Assembly: GCA_903932805.1 (NCBI GenBank)
Contig: CAIZHO010000439.1
Coordinates: 1-6,950, forward strand
DNA from: an uncultured Roseiflexaceae bacterium
Lineage (GTDB): Bacteria > Chloroflexota > Chloroflexia > Chloroflexales > Roseiflexaceae
Reading direction: 5' to 3'
DNA: 6,950 bases
Of this stretch, positions 1 to 5,284 are shown one piece after another. The notes beneath the pieces are model-generated. The model did no database searches and was not told where the DNA came from. It saw only the letters and a program-made list of their open reading frames with translations. Position numbers and translations under genes: made by a program. Each line of letters begins with the position of its first letter. The stretch's first letter is position 1.

Positions 1-206
1 CCCAGGGTTCCCGGCATCGGTGCGTACTGGTTGTAGTCGGCGGTGATGGCCTCGATGGCAGCGTTTTTGACAAAGTCGGGACCGGCAAAGTCAGGGAAGC
101 CCTGACCGAGATTAACGGCATTGTGCTGGATTGCCAGGGCGCTCATCTCGGTGAAAATCGTCGTACCGAAGCTGGCGATACGGGATGCAGACGCAGGATG
201 ACTCAT
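1..206 (-). CDS. Class I/II PLP-dependent aminotransferase, N-terminal part (cut by window edge)
   Basis: The minus strand reads from ATG at 206 down to base 1 without a stop, giving the first 68 residues of a longer protein. Residues 32-40 read VNLGQGFPDF, followed by PDFVKNAAIEAI and NQYAPMPG (59-66). This is the typical N-terminal block of fold-type I aminotransferases of the kynurenine/methionine aminotransferase (YbdL-like) group, which use pyridoxal phosphate to move an amino group from an amino acid to a 2-oxo acid in the cytoplasm. The PLP-binding lysine and the rest of the enzyme lie outside the window, so the substrate cannot be set. The start is supported by the alignment-like distance to the LGQGFPDF motif; only a weak GAGA-type ribosome site precedes it. 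The gene is divergent from glmS. Confidence 0.88.
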   Translation of the reverse strand, partial: MSHPASASRIASFGTTIFTEMSALAIQHNAVNLGQGFPDFAGPDFVKNAAIEAITADYNQYAPMPGTL

Positions 207-236
207 CGGTATTCTCGTATGTGTGATGGATGTAGC

Positions 237-247
237 GCTATTATAGC
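237..247. promoter_or_regulatory. Palindromic divergent -10 region between aminotransferase and glmS
   Basis: The 11-mer GCTATTATAGC is a perfect odd palindrome (GCTAT-T-ATAGC). On the minus strand it contains a perfect TATAAT (245 to 240), about 34 bases before the aminotransferase ATG. On the plus strand it contains TATTAT (239-244), about 60 bases before the glmS ATG. I see no good -35 hexamer at 16-18 bp on either side, the best being CCGACC on the minus strand (263-268). The promoter assignment is therefore inference from position and the -10 match; the palindrome itself is directly seen. Confidence 0.4.
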
Positions 248-305
248 CGTTGTTGTTGCCGTGGTCGGTGCCTCTGCCCGCTGCTGATGACCGAAGGAGT
301 GCGAT

Positions 306-2150
306 ATGTGTGGAATCGTCGGATATGTGGGCGCACGGGCTGCTGCCCCGGTGATCGTCGATGGATTGGCGCGGCTCGAGTACCGCGGCTATGACTCGGC
401 CGGTATCGCCGTCGACAATCAGGGTACGCTCGACATCCGCCGGAGCGTCGGCAAGTTGTCGGGCTTGACCGCGGTGCTGGCCACTGCCCCGGTGCAGGGC
501 ACGATGGGCATCGGGCATACCCGCTGGGCGACACACGGCGACGTCACCGAGCAGAACGCACACCCCCACCGCGACGCCAGCGGCCGCGTCGTGGTCATCC
601 AAAACGGCATCGTCGAAAACTACCTCGAACTCAAAAACGACCTCATCGCTGAGGGACATACCTTTGTGTCACAGACCGACACCGAGGTAATCGCCCACCT
701 GCTGGGCGTGCATTTTGCCACCACGGGCAATCTGGCTGAGGCACTGCGGCGCACGGCGGCCATGCTCAAAGGGGGCAATGCCATCGTGGCGCTGAGTGTC
801 GACGCACCGGGCACATTGGTGGCGACGCGCATCGGGCACGCCGGTGGCGTGGTCATCGGCATCGGCGAGGGCGAGATGTTTGTGGCGTCGGATGTGCCGG
901 CGATTGTCGATCACACGCGGAACGTCTGCTTCCTCGAAGACCACGACATCGCCGAGTTGACCGCGACCTCATTGGTCATCCGTCGCCCGGATGATTCGGT
1001 GGTGGACCGACCGATTACACGGTTGGCGTGGGACCCGGTGTCGATCGAGCGCGGGCCGTACAAGCACTTTATGCTCAAAGAAATCCACGAGCAGCCGCGT
1101 GTCTTGACCGACGTCTTGCGCGGCCGGATTGACCTCGAGGCAGGCACGGTGCGCTTGGACGATGTATTGCTGGATGATGCGGGGCTGCGTGGTATCTCGT
1201 CGATTGTGATGACCGCCTGTGGCACTGCCTGGCACGCCGCGCTGGTGGGCAAGTTCATGATCGAGCAGATTGCCCGGGTGCCGGTGCAGGTCGATTACGC
1301 CTCGGAGTTCCGCTACCGCGAGCCGGTGCTCGATGCAAAGATGCTGCTCGTCGCCGTCAGTCAAAGCGGCGAGACCGCCGATACCTTGGCGGCCATGGAA
1401 CTCGCCCGCAGTGCCGGCGTGCGTACGTTGGCCATCGTCAATGCGGTGGGCAGTCAGGCGACGCGGGTGGCCACGGCAGGGTCGTTGATGTTGCACGCCG
1501 GGCCCGAAATCGGCGTGGCTTCGACCAAAGCGTTCACGGCGATGTTGGTCGGGCAGTATCTGTTGGCGCTGCGGATTGCCCAGGCGCGCGGCGTGTTGAC
1601 GCCGGCGACGATGCGACCGCATTTGCGGGCGCTGATTGCCTTGTCGAGCCAAGTGGGTGACGTCCTCAACGATGGGACGGACTACGCCGCGCTGGCCGAA
1701 TCGTTGCAACACACGAGTAGTGCACTGTTCCTCGGCCGGCAGCTGTCGTACCCGATTGCCCTCGAGGGTGCACTCAAATTGAAGGAAATCAGCTACATCC
1801 ACGCCGAGGGCTACCCGGCTGGTGAGATGAAGCATGGCCCGATTGCCCTCATCGACGACCGCCTGCCGGTGATTTGTATTGCGCCGCAGGATGCCTCGTA
1901 CGACAAGATGCTGTCGAACGTGTCGCAGGTCAAAGCCCGTGGCGGTCGTGTGATTGCCATTACCAGCGTGGGCGATGCGCATCTGGCCGAACAAGCCGAG
2001 GCGGTCATTACGGTGCCGGCCAGCAACCCGTGGCTGACCACGGTGCTGACATCGATCCCACTGCAGTTGCTGGCCTATGCGACGGCCGTGCGGCGCGGTG
2101 CCGATGTGGACCAGCCACGCAATTTGGCGAAAAGCGTGACCGTGGAATAA
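306..2150 (+). CDS. glmS: Glutamine--fructose-6-phosphate aminotransferase (isomerizing), GlmS
   Basis: GlmS makes glucosamine-6-phosphate from fructose-6-phosphate and glutamine, the first committed step to UDP-GlcNAc for the cell wall. The 614 residues match the usual bacterial length of about 600-610. The N-terminal class II glutaminase domain (about 2-220) starts MCGIVGYVG with the nucleophile Cys2, then EYRGYDSAGIA (25-35), GHTRWATHG (70-78) and NGIVENY (100-106). Two SIS sugar-isomerase domains follow: about 290-425 with TACGTAWH (303-310), SQSGETADT (352-360) and STKAF (406-410), and about 460-600 with KLKEISYIHAEG (491-502) and KHGPIALID (509-517). The isomerase residues known in E. 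coli as Glu488, His504 and Lys603 are Glu494, His510 and Lys609 here. The C-terminus LAKSVTVE is the family signature. AAGGAG at 294-299 sits six bases before the ATG, and Cys must be residue 2, which fixes the start. The protein looks intact and cytoplasmic. Confidence 0.98.
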   Translation: MCGIVGYVGARAAAPVIVDGLARLEYRGYDSAGIAVDNQGTLDIRRSVGKLSGLTAVLATAPVQGTMGIGHTRWATHGDVTEQNAHPHRDASGRVVVIQNGIVENYLELKNDLIAEGHTFVSQTDTEVIAHLLGVHFATTGNLAEALRRTAAMLKGGNAIVALSVDAPGTLVATRIGHAGGVVIGIGEGEMFVASDVPAIVDHTRNVCFLEDHDIAELTATSLVIRRPDDSVVDRPITRLAWDPVSIERGPYKHFMLKEIHEQPRVLTDVLRGRIDLEAGTVRLDDVLLDDAGLRGISSIVMTACGTAWHAALVGKFMIEQIARVPVQVDYASEFRYREPVLDAKMLLVAVSQSGETADTLAAMELARSAGVRTLAIVNAVGSQATRVATAGSLMLHAGPEIGVASTKAFTAMLVGQYLLALRIAQARGVLTPATMRPHLRALIALSSQVGDVLNDGTDYAALAESLQHTSSALFLGRQLSYPIALEGALKLKEISYIHAEGYPAGEMKHGPIALIDDRLPVICIAPQDASYDKMLSNVSQVKARGGRVIAITSVGDAHLAEQAEAVITVPASNPWLTTVLTSIPLQLLAYATAVRRGADVDQPRNLAKSVTVE

Positions 2151-2154
2151 CGAG

Positions 2155-2190
2155 TTATCATTTATCAGTTTTCAGTTATCAGGATAACTG
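2155..2190. repeat. Four TTATCAG-type tandem heptamers ending in a hairpin
   Basis: Just after the glmS stop come four tandem heptamers: TTATCAT (2155), TTATCAG (2162), TTTTCAG (2169) and TTATCAG (2176). The last one forms, with the following bases, the perfect inverted repeat CAGTTATC-AG-GATAACTG (2173-2190). There is no T-run after it, so it is not a standard intrinsic terminator. It ends five bases before the AAGGAG ribosome site of the next gene. I recall similar TTATCAG/TTTTCAG spacers between genes in Chloroflexota and cyanobacteria; that link is from memory and not tested here. Confidence 0.7.
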
Positions 2191-2206
2191 CTCGTAAGGA
2201 GCGCAA

Positions 2207-2881
2207 ATGCCTATGACGACACCTACTATCATCATCTGTCCGTCGTGCCAACGCGCTGCGTCACTCGGGACGGTCTATTGCCCAGATTGTGCGACGTCGT
2301 TGCATTTGGCCGTTATCTACCGTGCGGCGAATGTGGCCAGCGACGCGCCCGTCGAAGTGCCAGATGCACAGCAGTACCGAGCACCAGCGCCACATCCGAC
2401 GGTGCGCACGGCATTGCGCCGCAGTGCGAGTGAGGCTGCGCCAGCCGAGCGCGTCGACATGGCAGTGACCCTCCCCAAAAGCTGGTGGCGCCGCATGTTG
2501 CCGCCCAATTACAAAGAGTACAGCCAGGTCGATGGGGTGCGCAGTAACAACTACTATTCGTTGCGGTTGGCCGCCGCCAAAATGACGACCCGGGCGACAA
2601 TGTACTTCACCATTGCGGGGGTAATGGCGGGGTTGGTGTTTCTGGCGGTGGTAGTGGCTACGTATTTGAGTGTAACGGTGTATGGGGTGACGAGCTGGAT
2701 TGTGATGGCGATACCATTGTTTCTCGTTCTTTCCGTACCCTTGGCATATGTTTTTGCCTCACCGTGGTTGCGCCTGGGCAATCGGGTGCTCGAGGTGCGC
2801 GACGAATTGTTGATGCGCATCGACACGGCGATTAATACGGCGACGATGGCAGCGGCGATCCAGCGGATGACGGTGGAGTGA
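2207..2881 (+). CDS. Zinc-ribbon protein with two transmembrane segments, unknown function
   Basis: I do not recognise a named family. The 224 residues begin with a short zinc-ribbon-like knuckle, CPSC at 11-14 and CPDC at 25-28, a spacing suited to one zinc ion. A polar, Ala/Pro-rich stretch (about 45-90) follows, then KSWWRRMLPPNYKEY (91-105). Two hydrophobic segments at about 132-156 and 162-185 look like a membrane hairpin with a very short turn. A 40-residue C-terminal tail carries an amphipathic stretch with LEVRDELLMRID (195-206). The predicted topology puts both the zinc ribbon and the tail in the cytoplasm. Start: AAGGAG at 2196-2201 lies five bases before this ATG; a second in-frame ATG at 2213 is possible but less well spaced. 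The gene follows glmS by 56 bp on the same strand and may be co-transcribed with it. No link in function to GlmS is visible. Confidence 0.85.
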   Translation: MPMTTPTIIICPSCQRAASLGTVYCPDCATSLHLAVIYRAANVASDAPVEVPDAQQYRAPAPHPTVRTALRRSASEAAPAERVDMAVTLPKSWWRRMLPPNYKEYSQVDGVRSNNYYSLRLAAAKMTTRATMYFTIAGVMAGLVFLAVVVATYLSVTVYGVTSWIVMAIPLFLVLSVPLAYVFASPWLRLGNRVLEVRDELLMRIDTAINTATMAAAIQRMTVE

Positions 2882-2923
2882 TAGGGTTGGATGTTGATTT
2901 TGGGATAGAAAAAGGGAACCGGT

Positions 2924-3841
2924 ATGCTTCGTAGATTATTCTTGTGTTTTTGCATCGTTCTGGGTGTGTGTGCGGTGTTTACCACGCAACTTACCTATGC
3001 AATCGATGCAGGTGGTATCCGACAATGGGGCTACATCAACGGGGTGCCTCTGACATTCCCTGCGTCGACAAATGCATCGGCAGTGGCTGCTGGTGAGCGA
3101 TATACGGCATTCCTTAGTGACACCGAAACTGTTTCAACAACAGCGACCGATACGCCGTCAATCACACTCACGCCAAGCATGACAAGGACTCCGAGTCTCA
3201 CTCGGACTCGAAGCCGCACAGTGACGGCTACTAAGACTCCTACACGTACTCGTACGTACACGTCGACGCGAACACGAACACGTACCAAAACAAGGACCCC
3301 GACAAAAACTGCAATCCCAACAATGACACGGAATCCGGAGGATCCAAATCAAGCAATTCTCAATGGCGCATTTGACAAGAATGTTGTGTTGCCATATCCG
3401 CAGGCCTATGGATGGAAATGTATGGTGGGCGGACTAGATGGCCAAAAACCATGGCGTGAGGGAGAATTTTGTTGGATGAGTTTTGACGGCGCAGCACCAC
3501 TCCAGCCACCTGCTGGGCAAAGTTATATCATGCAACAGCGAATCTACATACCGCGAGCATATACAGTGTTAAAAATTTCATATTTTGCGATTAATTCGGG
3601 TATTCCGTGTTCTTTATACAACCACAATGCGATGTTTCGCATCGGTGGCAGCACCAAATGGCAATTGCAACTCTGTAAACTATATGATACTGGGTATGAT
3701 TCAAACGGATACCCCAAAACCGTTATCAAGAACCTGGATTTGAGCGCTTATAAAGGTACTTGGCAAACATTAGACATCATCGTGTCGCAACGTGATGGAG
3801 CGTCGCTGACGTTTGGTCTGTTTAAAGTTTCGTTTCGGTGA
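2924..3841 (+). CDS. Secreted protein: RCC1-like fragment, Thr/Arg-rich linker, C-terminal domain of unknown type
   Basis: Residues 1-26 are a clear signal peptide: basic LRR, a hydrophobic core, and likely cleavage after TYA at 24-26. Residues 29-65, with IRQWGYINGVPLTFP and AVAAGERYTAFL, resemble a single RCC1-type beta-propeller repeat (xxWGxNxxG...AIAAGxxHTxAL); a working propeller would need several. Residues about 68-136 form a low-complexity linker of alternating Thr with Arg, Lys, Pro or Ser (for example TRTRTRTKTRTPTK, 115-128), common in exported Chloroflexota proteins. Residues about 140-305 form a compact domain with NQAILNGAFD (142-151), several aromatics and cysteines at 166, 183, 229 and 251, perhaps a beta-sandwich; I cannot name it. 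AAGGGA at 2912-2917 sits six bases before the ATG. The C-terminal half is much richer in A+T than glmS (20 of 60 bases are G/C at 3541-3600, against 37 of 60 at 1501-1560). That difference, with the lone RCC1 unit, suggests a shuffled or acquired gene. Confidence 0.87.
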   Translation: MLRRLFLCFCIVLGVCAVFTTQLTYAIDAGGIRQWGYINGVPLTFPASTNASAVAAGERYTAFLSDTETVSTTATDTPSITLTPSMTRTPSLTRTRSRTVTATKTPTRTRTYTSTRTRTRTKTRTPTKTAIPTMTRNPEDPNQAILNGAFDKNVVLPYPQAYGWKCMVGGLDGQKPWREGEFCWMSFDGAAPLQPPAGQSYIMQQRIYIPRAYTVLKISYFAINSGIPCSLYNHNAMFRIGGSTKWQLQLCKLYDTGYDSNGYPKTVIKNLDLSAYKGTWQTLDIIVSQRDGASLTFGLFKVSFR

Positions 3842-4023
3842 TCACAGTGGAAGTATCGATTCTTCGTGCTACGCACCAAAAAGTCATTCCATGTTCAGCG
3901 GAGGTGGCCGTAATTCCCGAGACTGCACGAACAATGGAATCGTGTACAAGCTGATGTTACGGTCAGGCATCGCATCTTTTACTCTGCAGTGGTGCAACCG
4001 GAGCAATGGCGACCGAGTAGGAG

Positions 4024-4053
4024 ATGGCACCACATCGCTCGATGTGATGCCAT
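4024..4053. repeat. Long stem-loop of repeat unit 1 (first hairpin type)
   Basis: The left arm 4024-4037 and the right arm 4040-4053 pair at 13 of 14 positions (one C/A mismatch, 4030 with 4047), with ATGGCA at the base pairing to TGCCAT. The same structure recurs in the other two units around CACCACATC(TCTC)GATGTGATG near 4291-4317 and 4521-4550, with loop changes but mostly kept pairing. Retained pairing over diverged copies suggests the fold matters, as RNA or as a DNA cruciform, or that the copies are young. Confidence 0.65.
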
Positions 4054-4162
4054 GACGGGTGGGCAGGGGCGAGGTACACCTCGCCCGTCAATCAAACCGG
4101 CGATGTGATGCCATGACGGGGTGAGCAGGGGCGAGGTACACCTCGCCCGTCAATTAAACCGG
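4040..4162. repeat. Tandem duplication of about 61-62 bp carrying a GC-rich hairpin
   Basis: Positions 4040-4100 and 4101-4162 are near-identical direct copies, differing by one extra G after the GACGGG core, a G/A change in GGGC/GAGC and a C/T change near the end. Each copy contains ATGCCATGACGGG and a perfect hairpin GGGCGAGG-TACA-CCTCGCCC (4067-4086 and 4129-4148). Each also has outer arms TGACGGG and CCCGTCA (4053-4059 with 4084-4090; 4114-4120 with 4146-4152) that give an alternative or extended pairing. No T-run follows, so these are poor candidates for intrinsic terminators, although they could act at the end of the secreted-protein transcript. Confidence 0.8.
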
Positions 4163-4341
4163 TGATGTGATGTCGGGTAGGTGGGTCGATGCCACCATCC
4201 CCCAAACCGTCATGGCATGGATGCGGAGCAGACGTGGCATCTTTTCCTTGGCAGGGGTGCAACTGGAGCGATTGCGACCCGGTATGAGATAGCACCACAT
4301 CTCTCGATGTGATGCCATGACGGGGTGGGCAGGGGCGAGGT

Positions 4342-4364
4342 TGTCATGCCCCGCGAAGCGGGGT
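4342..4364. repeat. 23-nt hairpin insertion inside a repeat-unit stem-loop
   Basis: In the second unit the hairpin seen elsewhere as GGGCGAGG-TACA-CCTCGCCC is interrupted after GAGGT by about 23 extra bases. These bases form their own hairpin, CCCCGC-GAA-GCGGGG (4349-4363). The flanks GGGGCGAGG and TCGCCCGTCAATCAAACCGG remain recognisable, with a two-base loss just after the insert. It looks like a small palindromic element nested in a larger one. Confidence 0.65.
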
Positions 4365-4393
4365 ACATCGCCCGTCAATCAAACCGGTGCTGG

Positions 4394-4451
4394 CATGCCA
4401 TGACGGGGTGGGTTGTGGCAATGCCACCATCCCCCAAACCGTCATGCCATG
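4394..4451. repeat. Two-level inverted repeat of repeat unit 2 (third hairpin type)
   Basis: The outer arms 4394-4406 and 4439-4451 pair at 12 of 13 positions (CATGCCATGACGG against CCGTCATGCCATG). Inside sits a perfect hairpin GTGGCA-A-TGCCAC (4415-4427). The right half, from CCACCATCCCCCAAACCGTC onward, is also present in the first unit (about 4194-4218). There its partner is less well kept. Confidence 0.6.
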
Positions 4452-4626
4452 GATGCGGAGCAGACGTGGCATCTTTTACTCGACAGGGGTGCAACTGGAG
4501 CAATTGCAACCCAGTAGGAGATGGCACCACATCTCTCGATGTGATGCCATGACGGGTGGCGGGGGGGGACTACACCTCGCCCGCTGAATAAAACACAGGC
4601 GCGACAATTGTTAACATATATTCAAA

Positions 4627-4746
4627 TCACCGCAGCATCTGCCCGATGGCCCCACAGGCAGCAATCGCGAGCACAATCAAGAACCCAATTGTTTTGCCAA
4701 GCGCGCGTGCACCGGCTTTTTTGTATCCACCGCGTCGGTATCGCAT
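4627..4746 (-). CDS. Small basic membrane peptide, 39 residues, unknown function
   Basis: This frame is too short for most gene callers but well supported. On the minus strand AAAGGA lies seven bases before an ATG at 4746, and the frame ends in TGA at 4629-4627. The peptide starts MRYRRGGYKKAGARALGK: eight Arg/Lys and no acidic residue in the whole chain. Then comes one hydrophobic segment at about 19-36, with FLIVLAIAACG at 22-32, and a short GQMLR end. A likely topology is a single membrane helix with the basic end in the cytoplasm. I-A-A-C (28-31) fits a lipobox by rule, but only nine residues would remain after cleavage. It could be a small regulatory membrane protein, a type I toxin-like peptide or an antimicrobial or signalling peptide; the sequence does not decide. 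A longer overlapping frame (4622-4861) has no comparable ribosome site. The gene is divergent from the RelE-helicase gene. Confidence 0.6.
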   Translation of the reverse strand: MRYRRGGYKKAGARALGKTIGFLIVLAIAACGAIGQMLR

Positions 4747-4801
4747 AGATAAATCCTTTCACAATGAAAATGCACCGAACTTCGTTCAAGGGGACATCTC
4801 G

Positions 4802-4843
4802 TGTATATACGTAATGCGTAATGTGTTGAATGTTTTCATTATA
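4802..4843 (-). promoter_or_regulatory. Candidate promoters for the small peptide gene
   Basis: A+T-rich DNA upstream of the peptide holds two minus-strand options. One is a perfect TATAAT at 4843-4838, without a convincing -35. The other is TTCAAC (4830-4825) with a 17-bp spacer to TATACA (4807-4802), each hexamer matching consensus in part. The spacer of the second option contains two back-to-back copies of CGTAATG (4810-4816 and 4817-4823, plus strand), a possible regulator site. Confidence 0.33.
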
Positions 4844-4864
4844 GATAAAATGAACTGGCAAATC

Positions 4865-4885
4865 TCGTAGTCTGCAGTGCTACGA
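4865..4885. repeat. Short inverted repeat TCGTAG/CTACGA in the divergent intergenic region
   Basis: TCGTAG (4865-4870) and CTACGA (4880-4885) are perfect inverted arms separated by nine bases. They lie between the small peptide gene and the RelE-helicase gene, near the -35 side of the TATAAT candidate on the minus strand. It could be an operator, but six-base arms are easily found by chance. Confidence 0.3.
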
Positions 4886-4936
4886 TGTGATTGAGCAGCT
4901 TTACATTCCTACGCTGAGGATTGTCCTAACGCTGAT

Positions 4937-4945
4937 TGGTACAAT
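4937..4945 (+). promoter_or_regulatory. Candidate extended -10 promoter for the RelE-helicase gene
   Basis: TGGTACAAT combines a TGn extension with TACAAT (one mismatch to TATAAT). TTGTCC at 4921-4926 is upstream but only 13 bp away, too close for a normal spacer, so the extended -10 would have to act mostly alone. The next gene's ATG at 5002 is 57 bases downstream. Confidence 0.35.
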
Positions 4946-5001
4946 ACAAAAATATACAGATGCATTACGTCACAATGCCGACGTCGGCAGAGGAACACCA
5001 T

Positions 5002-5268
5002 ATGATTCTCGCCCACACCTTCCATCCGAGTTTGGCACGGTTGACCAACAGCGAACGGAGCGCTGTGTCGTTGGCGTTGGTGCAATATCTCGCCGACCCG
5101 AGCCACCCAAGTTTGCAGGTGCATCAAATCGACTTGGTGCGAGATCCGTACTTTCGTTCCTTCCGCGCATCACGTGACCTGCGTGTCATCGTCCATCTGC
5201 TCGACGGGCAGTCCCTCGTTTGCTACGCAGGGCATCACGATGATGCCTATGAATGGGCACGCCGGTGA
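5002..5268 (+). CDS. RelE-like N-terminal domain of a UvrD-type helicase, ended by an in-frame TGA
   Basis: As read with the standard code this frame gives 88 residues, MILAHTFHPSLARL to AYEWARR. It has the pattern of a RelE/ParE-type toxin fold: a helical start with PSLARLTNSERSAV, then LQVHQIDLVRDPYFRSFRAS (around 37-56), strands DLRVIVHLLD and SLVCYAGHHDDAYEWA. RelE-family toxins are small ribosome-dependent RNases, but this variant with RDP...FRAS and HHDDAYEWA is best known to me as the N-terminal module of UvrD-like helicases, where toxin activity is not shown. AGAGGA at 4989-4994, seven bases before the ATG at 5002, decides this start; earlier in-frame starts (TTG 4936, ATG 4960 and 4975) lack such a site. 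No antitoxin gene lies beside it. The helicase resumes in the same frame after the TGA, so this is most likely the front of a broken gene. Confidence 0.85.
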   Translation: MILAHTFHPSLARLTNSERSAVSLALVQYLADPSHPSLQVHQIDLVRDPYFRSFRASRDLRVIVHLLDGQSLVCYAGHHDDAYEWARR

Positions 5269-5284
5269 CAGATTGTCAGTCACC
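5264..5284 (+). other. In-frame TGA lying in a small inverted repeat
   Basis: The stop codon TGA (5266-5268) is followed by C and sits in GGTGAC-(nine bases)-GTCACC, arms 5264-5269 and 5279-5284. Reading on in the same frame gives QIVSHPASGSIS, the expected next stretch of the family. A CGA-to-TGA transition would explain it, restoring ARRRQIV. The stem spans the TGA rather than following it, unlike a bacterial SECIS element. Confidence 0.55.

Larger units (their letters stand above)
3969..4595. repeat. Array of about 2.5 palindrome-rich repeat units in a gene-free stretch
   Basis: Three diverged direct copies can be laid side by side: about 3969-4234, 4235-4466 and 4467-4595 (the last truncated). 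Shared landmarks are GCATCTTTT near each start, a GGTGCAAC segment, CACCACATC paired with GATGTGATG, the core ATGCCATGACGGG, the arm GGGCGAGG, and CCACCATCCCCCAAACCGTC near the end of the first two. The core ATGCCATGACGGG occurs five times on the plus strand (4047, 4108, 4312, 4395, 4544). It also occurs twice in inverted orientation (4207-4218, and 4439-4450 with one mismatch), so the units are built of nested inverted repeats in the style of REP/BIME elements or non-autonomous palindromic elements. No transposase or supported open frame lies inside. In the flanking bases 3842-3968 and 4596-4626 I see nothing recognisable. Confidence 0.85.

Noticed and set aside
207..305. glmS ribozyme/riboswitch upstream of glmS
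   Set aside because: Only about 100 bases separate the divergent genes, too short for the roughly 150-nt ribozyme core, and I see none of its pairing pattern.
969..1994. 341-residue open frame on the minus strand inside glmS
   Set aside because: It is antisense to a certain gene, is His/Arg-rich as expected of a shadow frame, and has no recognisable domain.
3031..3288. Minus-strand frame coding alternating Val-Arg (VRVRV), resembling a beta-strand repeat protein
   Set aside because: It is the complement of the Thr/Arg linker codons of the secreted protein, so the pattern is a by-product.
4067..4148. Intrinsic terminators at the GGGCGAGG-TACA-CCTCGCCC hairpins
   Set aside because: The stems are good but no T-run follows on the plus strand and no suitable A-run precedes on the other; they belong to the repeat units.
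3813..4587. Several short open frames on both strands in the repeat region
   Set aside because: They share residues only because the DNA repeats, lack ribosome sites and show no protein features.
3969..4595. CRISPR array
   Set aside because: Repeat lengths and spacings are irregular, the units are internally palindromic and adjacent, there are no unique spacers of constant size, and no cas gene is seen.
4622..4861. 79-residue minus-strand frame overlapping the small peptide gene
   Set aside because: It has no ribosome site and an unstructured composition; the 39-residue frame in another phase has the well-placed AAAGGA.
5266..5268. Selenocysteine codon
   Set aside because: The expected residue at this place is not a redox or cysteine position (Arg-rich linker), and the nearby stem includes the TGA rather than following it as a bacterial SECIS does.
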